NCBI GenBank assembly: GCA_043743335.1
Contig: JAYTWR010000151.1
Location: 1 to 7,218 of the forward strand
Length of the DNA stretch: 7,218 bases
Source: UBA5216 sp043743335
Lineage (GTDB): Bacteria > Pseudomonadota > Gammaproteobacteria > Burkholderiales > SG8-41
Reading direction: 5' to 3'
Shown: piece after piece, positions 1-6,670 of the stretch
Numbering within the stretch: the stretch's first letter is position 1
Layout of the letters: the number at the start of each line of letters is the position of its first letter
The notes under the pieces: generated by a model
Seen by the model: the letters and a program-made list of their open reading frames with translations, nothing else
The model's database searches: none
What the model was told of the DNA's origin: nothing
Program-made: the position numbers and the translations under genes

Positions 1-45
1 TGGCACTCGTGCCAAAAAAACAAAAATCAGCACGTGCGGTGCTGA
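1..45. repeat. Two short hairpins at left edge
   Basis: TGGCAC at 1-6 pairs with GTGCCA at 9-14 across a 2-base loop and is followed by seven A residues. A second stem pairs TCAGCAC (27-33) with GTGCTGA (39-45) around a 5-base loop. Both stems share a GCAC/GTGC core. On the minus strand the first would be preceded by a T-run, so it is not a classical forward terminator. They could be the end of a mobile element or a terminator of a gene outside the window. The pairing is seen directly; the role is unknown. Confidence 0.35.
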
Positions 46-58
46 AAATTGAGGCTGC

Positions 59-331
59 GTGTTTCAAAAATTGGGGGTTTTCTGTCAGGCACTAGATAAC
101 GTCGACAATCGCGCCACCGCGACGCGCGTGCGCGATAGTCTGGAGGCGGCAATGGGCGCGCCTTTGCAATCACTGCTGGATGTGGCACCGGATGCAGCGG
201 CGGTGGGTGCCGGCGCCGCGATTGGTGTCGCGCTCTGTCCGGAAGACGGGCAGGATTTGGAGACGTTGCTCAAGTGTGCGGATGCCGATATGTATGCGCG
301 CAAACAGTCGAGCGCGGCGAAGCCCGACTAG
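59..331 (+). pseudogene. C-terminal GGDEF-domain fragment (decayed diguanylate cyclase)
   Basis: The 90-residue reading frame matches the second half of a GGDEF domain, the module that makes cyclic di-GMP from two GTP. Visible family features are the helix around residues 18-33 (RATATRVRDSLEAAM), the strand AAIGVALCPEDG (about residues 53-64) and the closing helix DLETLLKCADADMYARK, which corresponds to the usual ETLLxxADxAMYxAK. Where the GGDEF signature should sit, about ten residues before VDNRA, the sequence reads KLGVF, so the GTP/metal-binding acidic residues are absent. An in-frame TGA at 50-52 prevents extension upstream, and the only available start is GTG at 59 with no evident ribosome binding site. 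A full GGDEF domain is about 160 residues, so about half is missing. I read this as a truncated remnant, probably inactive. A degenerate domain whose 5' part was moved elsewhere is the alternative. It ends at TAG 329-331, convergent with the hydrolase gene. Confidence 0.7.
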
Positions 332-386
332 TGCCGGGCCGGCACGGTGAGAGGCAGGCTATTCGCCTGTCTGCCTATCTGCCTAT
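331..386. terminator. Candidate bidirectional terminator region with tandem 8-mer
   Basis: This gap separates two convergent genes. GTGCCG (331-336) pairs with CGGCAC (340-345) around GGC. AGGCAGGC (352-359) pairs with GCCTGTCT (365-372), eight pairs including one G-U, around a 5-base loop. CTGCCTAT then occurs twice in tandem at 371-378 and 379-386. Neither stem has a clear T-tract, so efficient intrinsic termination is uncertain. Location and stems are seen; the terminator role is inferred. Confidence 0.35.
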
Positions 387-392
387 CCGGGT

Positions 393-2402
393 TCAGGGCG
401 CGAACTGGTTGCGCACCGCCGCCTCGTTGACGCGCGCCGCGTAGCGATCCGCATCGTCCTGCAACAACAGCCGCGCTGCCACCAGCTTTTGTGCGGACTC
501 GCTGACTTTTTTTGCAAACGCCGCGTGTGTGCCGTAACGCTCTTCGAGTGACGGTCGCGGATCATTTTTGGCGGTGCGTGTGTCGCGCGATGCGGCGAAC
601 GGGATAAACGTGCCATCGCGGTCGCACAGTTCGCCCTCGACATAGGGCGCTTTGTAGAGATTCCAGCCGGTGTGCGTGCCCAGCGGCACGGCGATTTCGG
701 GCAGGCGTATGCCGGCGATTTCATTGCCGTCGGCATCGACGTTGGTGACCAGCGGGCGGTAAGGCTGGCTCATGTCCATCGCGGGCTTCATCCAATCCGT
801 CAGCACGCCGAACTCACTCACTTTGCGTGCGATCACCACGCCGGGTATGGCGGGGAACGCCAGGCTCTGTACCGCCACCAGTGTGTTATCCGCCAGACGC
901 GGCGTTTGTGAAGGCGGCGGCGCTTTGCCGTCTACCCACGCCGACAGTGCCACCAGCAGTGCGCGCAGCGCGGGTGTGGGGCTGTGCGGATTGCGCGGGT
1001 TGACGCAGTTGCCGGGGGTAGAGGTCATCCAAGCTTGCCCGCCGTGTTGTGTGCCCGCAATGAGATAGGCGCGCGCGTTGGCAGGCAGCGTCACGTCCGT
1101 GGTGCCGAGCGGGTCGGTCACCAACAGTGACGCGCCTTTTTGCCAGTATTCCGTGGAGGTGTTGGTCTCCATCCACAGCGGATCAAAGCCGTCGTTGCGC
1201 ATCAGGCTGCCGGTTTTGCCGGTGACCGGATCGGTCATGCGCGCGGTGGAAAACGGAAAGGCGTTCTCCGGCATCATGTGATCTTCAAACTGCGTGTTGG
1301 TGCGCGCAGGCTGGCCGAATTCGGCATTGAGAAACACGCCGCCGACCCCGGCGGTGTGCGCCAACGCGCCGTCGAGCACCTTGCGCGCGCGTTCGTCCTG
1401 ATTAAAACCCTGATGCACAAAATCGCGCAGGAAGCGTCCGCTCTGCGAAACGCCAAACGCGAGCGTGGCTTTGACGCCCCGTGCGGGATTGGGTGTGGCC
1501 TTGGCGTCGGCGGTGTCGTAACGCATGAACGAAATCAAATCGCGCGTCGCGGCCATGCCGATGCCCAGCACACGCGGGTCTTTGGCGGGGTAGTGAAATT
1601 CGTAAATGGAACCTGGCGCCGGCTTGGCACCCGATGTATCACTAGGCATCAAGCGAATTTCACGGTCGTTCACGTATGCCCAGCCCGATGCCGGGATGTC
1701 GCGGCGCGCATCGGCCTCGCGGCGGCGCACGGTGAGCTTGGCTTGCGATTGATCCACGGTCGCAGCGCTATGCGTCAGGCGAAAGGTGTCGCGCAGCGGC
1801 GAGCGCGTACCGTTGACCAGCTCGTCGCGGATCACGCGCACAATGGGTTTGCCGCCAGCTTTTCCATCAAGGGTGGCGATCACCGGCTTCATCGACATGC
1901 CGTTGTTGCTGCGCGGCGCGTCTGGGTCCCAGCCGCTCCACACAAAGGTGTAGCCCATGCGGAACAACAGGCCGTTACCGGCATCTTCAAGGGTGCGCGG
2001 ATCGTTGCTTTGCGCCACAGACTGGGTGCGCGCATCCATCAAGCGCCAGTGAATGTATTTGCGCCCGCGATTGGTCACGTCATAAATCAATTTGCCGTTG
2101 CCACGCGCGGCTTCAACCGGACGCAGCATGAAAAAATCCGCCTCGTATTCCACGCGGCCCGCCGCATTGCGCGGCGCTTTGTCGAGATTGACGATGACCT
2201 TGTTGCGCGCATCCGCAGGATCGAGTTCGCCCTTGAAGACGCCGCGCACACGCTCGTAAGCGCCCGCCGGGCCGAAGTGGCTACCCTCGGCAAAAGGCTC
2301 AACCGCAACGATATTGAATTCGGTAAGGCGCGCAACGGCGGCCGGATGCGTGCCCACAGCGAACGCTGCCAGGGCGCAGAGCAGTAAGTGAGATATATTC
2401 AT
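393..2402 (-). CDS. Secreted alpha/beta hydrolase domain protein (Abhydrolase_10-like)
   Basis: This 669-residue protein resembles the large exported alpha/beta-hydrolase-domain proteins of proteobacteria (Pfam Abhydrolase_10 type). Residues 1-24 look like a Sec signal peptide: a hydrophobic core LLLCALAAFAVG and an Ala-Val-Ala cleavage site before Arg25, predicting a periplasmic or secreted enzyme. The nucleophile elbow is GVSQSGRFLR at residues 317-326. Ser319 is the probable catalytic serine, although the fifth position of GxSxG is Ser321 rather than Gly. A plausible catalytic His is His453 in AGTQHGG, with an acid candidate around Asp430. No substrate can be assigned; esterase or lactonase activity is only a family-level guess. 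The ATG at 2402 is chosen because it begins the signal peptide; no strong Shine-Dalgarno is visible upstream. The length is typical of the family and there is no frameshift. The gene follows the ABC permease on the same strand after a 167-bp gap filled by an inverted repeat, so it is probably transcribed separately. Confidence 0.85.
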   Translation of the reverse strand: MNISHLLLCALAAFAVGTHPAAVARLTEFNIVAVEPFAEGSHFGPAGAYERVRGVFKGELDPADARNKVIVNLDKAPRNAAGRVEYEADFFMLRPVEAARGNGKLIYDVTNRGRKYIHWRLMDARTQSVAQSNDPRTLEDAGNGLLFRMGYTFVWSGWDPDAPRSNNGMSMKPVIATLDGKAGGKPIVRVIRDELVNGTRSPLRDTFRLTHSAATVDQSQAKLTVRRREADARRDIPASGWAYVNDREIRLMPSDTSGAKPAPGSIYEFHYPAKDPRVLGIGMAATRDLISFMRYDTADAKATPNPARGVKATLAFGVSQSGRFLRDFVHQGFNQDERARKVLDGALAHTAGVGGVFLNAEFGQPARTNTQFEDHMMPENAFPFSTARMTDPVTGKTGSLMRNDGFDPLWMETNTSTEYWQKGASLLVTDPLGTTDVTLPANARAYLIAGTQHGGQAWMTSTPGNCVNPRNPHSPTPALRALLVALSAWVDGKAPPPSQTPRLADNTLVAVQSLAFPAIPGVVIARKVSEFGVLTDWMKPAMDMSQPYRPLVTNVDADGNEIAGIRLPEIAVPLGTHTGWNLYKAPYVEGELCDRDGTFIPFAASRDTRTAKNDPRPSLEERYGTHAAFAKKVSESAQKLVAARLLLQDDADRYAARVNEAAVRNQFAP

Positions 2403-2445
2403 AAGTATTTGATTTTAAATGGAAATTTTAACTGTTCCGCTTTGT

Positions 2446-2568
2446 CGTAGGATGCCGGTGAGTGTAGCGAACCGCATCGTTCGCGTGACATGCGTACGCA
2501 AGGCTATATCACGATGCACGATGTAAGCACCACGACTGATGCGGTTCCTTCGTCACCGACATCCTACG
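2446..2568. repeat. REP/MITE-like imperfect inverted repeat
   Basis: The left arm CGTAGGATGCCGGTGA (2446-2461) is the reverse complement, with one mismatch, of TCACCGACATCCTACG (2553-2568). Further in, GAACCGCATC (2469-2478) pairs exactly with GATGCGGTTC (2538-2547). The central part contains a perfect 10-bp palindrome TGCGTACGCA (2491-2500), and the left arm has an alternative small hairpin GCGAAC/GTTCGC (2467-2472 with 2479-2484). The right arm ends one base before the permease stop codon complement at 2570. It fills nearly all of the gap between permease and hydrolase. It may act as an RNA hairpin that stops or stabilises the operon transcript, or be a dispersed intergenic repeat. Confidence 0.7.
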
Positions 2569-2569
2569 G

Positions 2570-3937
2570 TTAAGCTGAATAGTTACTAGAAATTTTTGAT
2601 TCCGGTAAGGCGGGTTTCACTGCACTTATTGGTGTACTCACTGATGTACTCACTGATGTGCTCGTTGACAGACTATCCGGCGCATGATGGATGCGCCAGC
2701 GCCGCACGGCAAGGCTGATGGCGACGGTGGCATGCACCAAACCAACCATGCTGAAGAACACCGGGCGCTCGATCACGACAGGCCAGAAGAGTTGCGCAAT
2801 GGCGATGCCGCCCGCCACACTGAACAGGCCGGGAATAAGGCCGTACAGCAGTGCCAGGTAGAAGATTGCCGCTGTGATCTCGCGCCGTGGTTGCGGCGAG
2901 AAAGTAAAGAATTGAAATATCGCGGCATCACGCGCCGCAAAGAAAACCAGTACCAGCATGGATGCGCCCAGCGTGTTGGGCCGTGCGCTCGCAACGGCCA
3001 CCATGGCGAACACCGCACCCATCAATAAGGCCACCACCCACAACGGCAGTTCTTCGAGCACGCGCCGCCAGTGGGCGGCGCGCACGCGGGTGTTGATGCG
3101 GTGCCATACTGCCACGCCGCGTTGTTCACTCACCAGTAGCAGATACAGCGCTGTTAGCGAGACGATCACGCCCGAAATGGCTACCGTATTGAGCGCGCTG
3201 CCATTGACATCGAAGCCGCCGACGAATGCCGCGCAAAACAACAAAAACGTCGGCAAGGCCCACGGCCGTGTGCGAATTTCCAGTTCGTTGCACATGGAGC
3301 GATACGCCCCCAGCACGGCCCACGCGCCGAAGGCGATAGAGGCAACCAGTAAAAAATGGATCAACGGCCATGTGGCGCCCCACCACACGACCACCGCGTC
3401 CAGTCTGTTGAACGCTTTGCCGCCGATGGCCAATATCAGCAGGGCCACCACAAAGCCAAAGCCGCGATGAGTGATGCCCTTGCGTGCGGCCAGCACGCTG
3501 GCGTTTAACGCCACAGCGTGCGCGAGTATGCCGCTCGCGAACATGAGCAGCGCCGACGTCGCTACGTGGGGCTCGCCCTTGTTCCAGGCTGCAATGGCGT
3601 AGATGACGATCATGAACGCGCCGTTGTACCAGGCGAAGGCGGTTGCGCCGACGAGCTTGCCCCAAGTCATTGCCCACGGGCTGATGGACGACATGCGCTG
3701 GGTGTCCCAGGTGCGCGCGCGGGCTTCTTCCAGCACGCCGGCCGCCGCCAATTGCGTGCCCCACAGCAACACCATCGCGCCGTAGCCCATGCCCGCGCAC
3801 CACTTGAGTATGCTGTCGGCGTTGGTATCGGCTGCGGACATGACTAACAGCACGATCAGCACAATCACCGCAGGTACGGCAATCAAACGGTGGGTAGAAA
3901 ACTCCAGCCACAGATTGCGGCGCAGTTCGGGGTTCAT
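2570..3937 (-). CDS. ABC-2-type transporter permease
   Basis: This 455-residue polytopic membrane protein is the membrane partner of the adjacent ATPase. Hydrophobic stretches suggest ten to twelve membrane spans, roughly at residues 18-34, 50-67, 95-117, 126-150, 158-173, 183-213, 228-242, 252-270, 299-317, 325-345, 356-387 and 393-412. Between the second and third spans lies EEARARTWDTQR followed by SPWAMTWGKLVG (about residues 70-97), a cytoplasmic-loop pattern I associate with ABC-2 permeases paired with ATPases of the neighbouring type. The substrate is unknown; ABC-2 systems usually export. ATG at 3937 overlaps the ATPase stop by four bases (ATGA), implying translational coupling. The C-terminal tail from residue 413 is hydrophilic and contains STSVSTSVSTPI, encoded by a 12-bp tandem repeat, so tail length may vary between strains. 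Confidence is high for the class and low for the substrate. Confidence 0.85.
   Translation of the reverse strand: MNPELRRNLWLEFSTHRLIAVPAVIVLIVLLVMSAADTNADSILKWCAGMGYGAMVLLWGTQLAAAGVLEEARARTWDTQRMSSISPWAMTWGKLVGATAFAWYNGAFMIVIYAIAAWNKGEPHVATSALLMFASGILAHAVALNASVLAARKGITHRGFGFVVALLILAIGGKAFNRLDAVVVWWGATWPLIHFLLVASIAFGAWAVLGAYRSMCNELEIRTRPWALPTFLLFCAAFVGGFDVNGSALNTVAISGVIVSLTALYLLLVSEQRGVAVWHRINTRVRAAHWRRVLEELPLWVVALLMGAVFAMVAVASARPNTLGASMLVLVFFAARDAAIFQFFTFSPQPRREITAAIFYLALLYGLIPGLFSVAGGIAIAQLFWPVVIERPVFFSMVGLVHATVAISLAVRRWRIHHAPDSLSTSTSVSTSVSTPISAVKPALPESKISSNYSA
2631..2666 (-). repeat. 12-bp tandem repeat encoding STSV units in permease tail
   Basis: Three consecutive 12-base units on the plus strand read GGTGTACTCACT, GATGTACTCACT and GATGTGCTCGTT. 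Read in frame on the minus strand they give the Ser/Thr-rich STSV-type repeats at permease residues 424-435. Because 12 is a multiple of three, gain or loss of units would keep the frame. Confidence 0.75.
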
Positions 3938-4896
3938 GGGTGTGCATCCGGTTGTGTTTGCACGGTGCGCAAATACGATTGGTGCAGGTTCTCGTGCGTT
4001 ATGCCAAAGCTTGCCACCGGCACGCCATGGGTAATCAGCACGCGCAATACTTCAGCGTGTTCCGCCGCGCCGCCAGGCACCGATAACAAGGCATCACATG
4101 CCGTGCATTCGATGATGCGCGTACCGGCCAACGCAGCGAGCGTTTTGGGCAACGAGGCAAGCGCTTCAGCCAAGCCGGGGTAATCACGCGCCAGGTGCAG
4201 ATGTATCTGCTGTTCGCCCGCCGTGGCGTTACCACCTGCCAATGCGCGGTGCTCAATCACGCGCCCACCGCGCATCACCAGCATATGCGACGAGTATTCA
4301 TCAAGCTCGGCGAGGATGTGCGACGACACCAACAGCGTCATCCCTTCGTCTTTAAGCCGCGTGAACAGCGCCGCCAGCGAGTGCCGCGCTTCAGGGTCCA
4401 ATCCCGATGCGGGCTCATCCAGCAGCAGCACTTCGGGTGCATGCACAATCGCCTGGCCGATGGCCACGCGCTGGCGCAGCCCGCGCGATAGCGCCGCGCA
4501 GCGTTGCTCAAGCCGATTATCCAGGCCGAGCCGCGTGGCGGTTTCGCGCACGGTGGCATCGAGCCTGGCCTCGGCGACGCCATTGGCGCTGGCCGCGTGC
4601 GTGAGACTTTGCTTGACTGTCAGTGCGTCGTACAGTCCAAAAAAATCAGACAGATAGCCAATTTTGGTGTGGGCGAGTCGTGGCTCATCCAGCACGTTGA
4701 TGCCGGCTACCGCGATGTGGCCTGCGAGCGGCCGATCCAGGCCCGCCAGACAACGCAACAGCGTGGTTTTGCCCGCGCCATTGGGACCCACCAGCGCGGT
4801 GACGCTGCCGCGCGGGATGGAGAAACTCACGTCATCCAGCGCGCGCAGTCCGGGGTAGATGTAGGTAACGCCGGCGGCGGTGATGGCGTCATTCAT
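3934..4896 (-). CDS. ABC transporter ATP-binding protein
   Basis: This 320-residue cytoplasmic ATPase powers the adjacent ABC-2 permease. Walker A is GPNGAGKT (residues 37-44, Lys43). The signature region is LSRGLRQR (136-143), a variant of LSGGQ. Walker B is VLLLDEP (156-162, catalytic Glu161), the D-loop is SGLD (164-167) and the switch histidine is His193 in LLVSSH. The Q-loop is unusual: GYLSDFFGLYDALTV (80-94) has Asp84 where a Gln is normal, a form I recall from a subset of ABC-2 ATPases whose segment reads like GYMPDFFGVYDD. After about residue 215 comes a roughly 100-residue C-terminal extension common in exporters of this class. ATG at 4896 lies 42 bp after the aldo/keto reductase stop, with only a weak GGA element upstream. 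The 3' end overlaps the permease start by four bases. All nucleotide-contacting motifs other than the Q-loop look intact, so the protein should be active. Confidence 0.9.
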   Translation of the reverse strand: MNDAITAAGVTYIYPGLRALDDVSFSIPRGSVTALVGPNGAGKTTLLRCLAGLDRPLAGHIAVAGINVLDEPRLAHTKIGYLSDFFGLYDALTVKQSLTHAASANGVAEARLDATVRETATRLGLDNRLEQRCAALSRGLRQRVAIGQAIVHAPEVLLLDEPASGLDPEARHSLAALFTRLKDEGMTLLVSSHILAELDEYSSHMLVMRGGRVIEHRALAGGNATAGEQQIHLHLARDYPGLAEALASLPKTLAALAGTRIIECTACDALLSVPGGAAEHAEVLRVLITHGVPVASFGITHENLHQSYLRTVQTQPDAHP

Positions 4897-4905
4897 GGCC
4901 TATTC

Positions 4906-4945
4906 CAATCAATCGCAATCAATCGCAATCAATCCCGATTAGTCC
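4906..4945. repeat. 10-bp tandem repeat in the AKR-ATPase gap
   Basis: Three units of CAATCAATCG type run 4906-4915, 4916-4925 and 4926-4935 (the last ends in CC), followed by a diverged unit CGATTAGTCC (4936-4945) that contains the aldo/keto reductase stop codon at 4939-4941. The array occupies most of the 42-bp intergenic gap directly upstream of the ATPase start. A change in copy number would alter the distance between the two genes by one helical turn per unit. Confidence 0.8.
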
Positions 4946-5787
4946 CAATCCGGCGCACGTCCAGCCGGATCGGCAATGCGCCCATCGGGCCGCGCCAGTG
5001 CGTGCAGGCGCGTCATCTCATCGTCACTCAGCGTGAAGTCGAACACGTTGAAGTTTTCAGCTTGGCGCGCCGGATTGCTTGAACGCGGAATGGGAATCAC
5101 ATTGGGCTGCTGCATATGCCAGCGCAGCACGACTTGTGCAACGGATTTGCCTTTGGCGCGAGCAATGGCCGCGACGACCGGGTCGCTGATCATTTTGCCG
5201 CGCCCTAGCGGGCAATAGGCCGTTATCGGCAGCCCCAGCCTGCGCACATGCGCGAGCAACTTTGTTTGATCGAGATAGGGGTGGTATTCGACTTGCAGGC
5301 TCTCAATAGGCTCTGGGCACAAGTGCATGGCTTCGTCTAGCAGTGCGATGTTGAAGTTGGCCACACCCACATGCCGCGTTTTGCCCTCGCGTTTGGCTTT
5401 GGCGAGTGCATTCATGGTTTCGGCCAACGGTACTTTATCCGGGCTGGGCCAATGCACCATCAGCAAATCAACGTAGTCGAGTTTGAGGTTGTTCAAACTC
5501 TCATCAACCATGCGCGCAAAATCAGCCGCACGCAGATATTCATGTGAGACCTTGGTGGTGATGAAAACTTCCTCACGCGGTACACCGCTCGCGCGCAAGC
5601 CTTCGCCCACCGCTTTTTCGGTGTGGTATTTCCACGCGGTATCGATGTGGCGATAACCCACTTTCAAGGCGCTGGCGATCACTTCGCCGTAATCGCTGAT
5701 GTCGCTTAAATCGCCCAAGCGCGAGGAGCCGAAGCCCAAGCGCGGGATGCGCATGGTTGGTGTTTCAAAGTATGGAGTGGGTGCCAT
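4939..5787 (-). CDS. Aldo/keto reductase, 2,5-diketogluconate-reductase-like
   Basis: This 282-residue soluble protein is an NAD(P)H-dependent oxidoreductase of the aldo/keto reductase TIM-barrel family, which reduces aldehydes and ketones. The full catalytic tetrad is visible: Asp49 in RHIDTA, Tyr54 in AWKYH, Lys79 in ITTKV and His112 in VHWP. The strand motif VGVANFN (140-146) and the cofactor-phosphate loop IPIPRSS (231-237) are typical, and Arg235 suggests a preference for NADPH. The length matches the short AKR5-like group that includes 2,5-diketo-D-gluconate reductases; the exact substrate cannot be read from sequence. It starts at ATG 5787, 29 bp after the SDR stop, with no convincing Shine-Dalgarno but an AT-rich leader. 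Met12 is a possible alternative start just before the first barrel strand. The spacing and orientation suggest co-transcription with the SDR upstream and the ABC genes downstream. Confidence 0.88.
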   Translation of the reverse strand: MAPTPYFETPTMRIPRLGFGSSRLGDLSDISDYGEVIASALKVGYRHIDTAWKYHTEKAVGEGLRASGVPREEVFITTKVSHEYLRAADFARMVDESLNNLKLDYVDLLMVHWPSPDKVPLAETMNALAKAKREGKTRHVGVANFNIALLDEAMHLCPEPIESLQVEYHPYLDQTKLLAHVRRLGLPITAYCPLGRGKMISDPVVAAIARAKGKSVAQVVLRWHMQQPNVIPIPRSSNPARQAENFNVFDFTLSDDEMTRLHALARPDGRIADPAGRAPDWD

Positions 5788-5816
5788 AAAAATTGTTTAA
5801 AAACAGATAGTTACGT

Positions 5817-6644
5817 TCATTTTGCATTGCCAACCGTCAGATTAAACCCCGTCTGCCAAGCGCCATCCATCGGCAGCGCCGCGCCGTTGATGTGCGCGCC
5901 GGGGTCGCTGCACAAAAACACGCCGAAGGCGGCAACGTCGCTGGGCATGATGGGCCGTTGGCTGGGCTGGCGCACGCTCATCAGCGTGTGCAGCGCTTTC
6001 TCGCGCGTGTCACCGGTAGCCGCCATTTGGCGCGCGATCTGCCCTTCGGCATGGGGCGTTAACACCCAGCCGGGCATCAACGCGTTAATGGTGACGCCGG
6101 TCTCTGCGCATTCGAGCGCCACACCGCGCGTCATGCCAATCAGCGCGTGCTTGGCGGTCACGTAATCGACGCGGTTGGGCACGGCCATGCGCCCGTGGAT
6201 GGACGACATATTGATAATGCGCCCCCAGCCGCGCTGCTTCATGCCGCGCATGGTGAGGCGTATGGTGTGAAACGCGGCGGACAGATCCACCGCTACCGCG
6301 CGATCCCATTCTTCAACCGGGAAATCTTCGATCTTGTGATAGTGCCGCACCACTGCGTTGTTGACGAGAATATCCACTGGGCCCAGCAGTGATTCCGTGG
6401 CGCGCACCATGGCCTCGATTTGCGACGGCACGCCGACATCAGCGTCGTGATACGCGACTTTCACGCCGTGCTCGGCGGCCTCAGTTTGGATGGCCGCGCG
6501 CAGCTTTTCAATCGCCGCCGCTTCACCCAACCCGTTCATCATCACGTTGCAGCCTTCCGCCGCAAACGCCCGTGCAAACGCTTCACCGATACCGCCGGTA
6601 GAGCCAGTGACCAGTGCGGTTTTTCCCTTGAGTGTGCCTGCCAT
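5817..6644 (-). CDS. SDR oxidoreductase, 3-hydroxybutyrate-dehydrogenase-like
   Basis: This 275-residue classical short-chain dehydrogenase/reductase is presumably an NAD(P)-dependent enzyme acting on a small hydroxy or keto acid. The Rossmann nucleotide-binding motif is TGSTGGIG (13-20). Ser148, Tyr161 and Lys165 (YVTAK) form the catalytic core. The overall pattern, including GRIINMSSIHG, PGWVLTP, AEGQI and FLCSDPGAHINGAALPMDGAW, is close to bacterial 3-hydroxybutyrate dehydrogenase. From memory of that family, the substrate-binding His (here His150), Gln (Gln202) and Trp (Trp263) are kept, while the usual Gln after NNAGI is Arg100 and the Lys before the active Tyr is Arg158. NNAG is altered to NNAV (95-98) and the catalytic-tetrad Asn is Asp120. 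This suggests a related but different substrate. The ATG at 6644 has GGGG seven to ten bases upstream; another ATG at 6655 is out of frame. It is the first gene of the minus-strand operon and is divergent from the Bug receptor gene. Confidence 0.88.
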   Translation of the reverse strand: MAGTLKGKTALVTGSTGGIGEAFARAFAAEGCNVMMNGLGEAAAIEKLRAAIQTEAAEHGVKVAYHDADVGVPSQIEAMVRATESLLGPVDILVNNAVVRHYHKIEDFPVEEWDRAVAVDLSAAFHTIRLTMRGMKQRGWGRIINMSSIHGRMAVPNRVDYVTAKHALIGMTRGVALECAETGVTINALMPGWVLTPHAEGQIARQMAATGDTREKALHTLMSVRQPSQRPIMPSDVAAFGVFLCSDPGAHINGAALPMDGAWQTGFNLTVGNAK

Positions 6645-6670
6645 TGTTGCCCCATGAAATTAAATTTGTC

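Noticed and set aside
1..14. Possible sigma-54 promoter (TGGCAC start)
   Set aside because: The -24-like TGGCAC is present but no TTGC-type -12 element follows at the required spacing; the sequence is better explained as a hairpin.
1140..2387. Long plus-strand open frame of 415 codons antisense to the hydrolase
   Set aside because: It lies entirely inside a well-supported hydrolase gene, its product is rich in Arg, His and Ala with no domain signal, and long antisense frames are expected in GC-rich coding DNA.
2403..2569. Promoter for the hydrolase gene
   Set aside because: A TAAAAT element is present on the minus strand but no acceptable -35 hexamer at normal spacing could be found, so no promoter is called.
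3126..3947. Minus-strand 273-codon frame overlapping the permease
   Set aside because: It is a shifted frame of the permease gene; the product is Arg-rich and lacks the hydrophobic spans seen in the real frame.
4906..4945. Possible CRISPR array
   Set aside because: The units are only 10 bp, directly adjacent with no spacers, and no cas gene is present.
4504..5082. Plus-strand 192-codon frame across the ATPase-AKR junction
   Set aside because: It is antisense to two convincing genes and spans the tandem repeat; there are no motifs or ribosome binding site.
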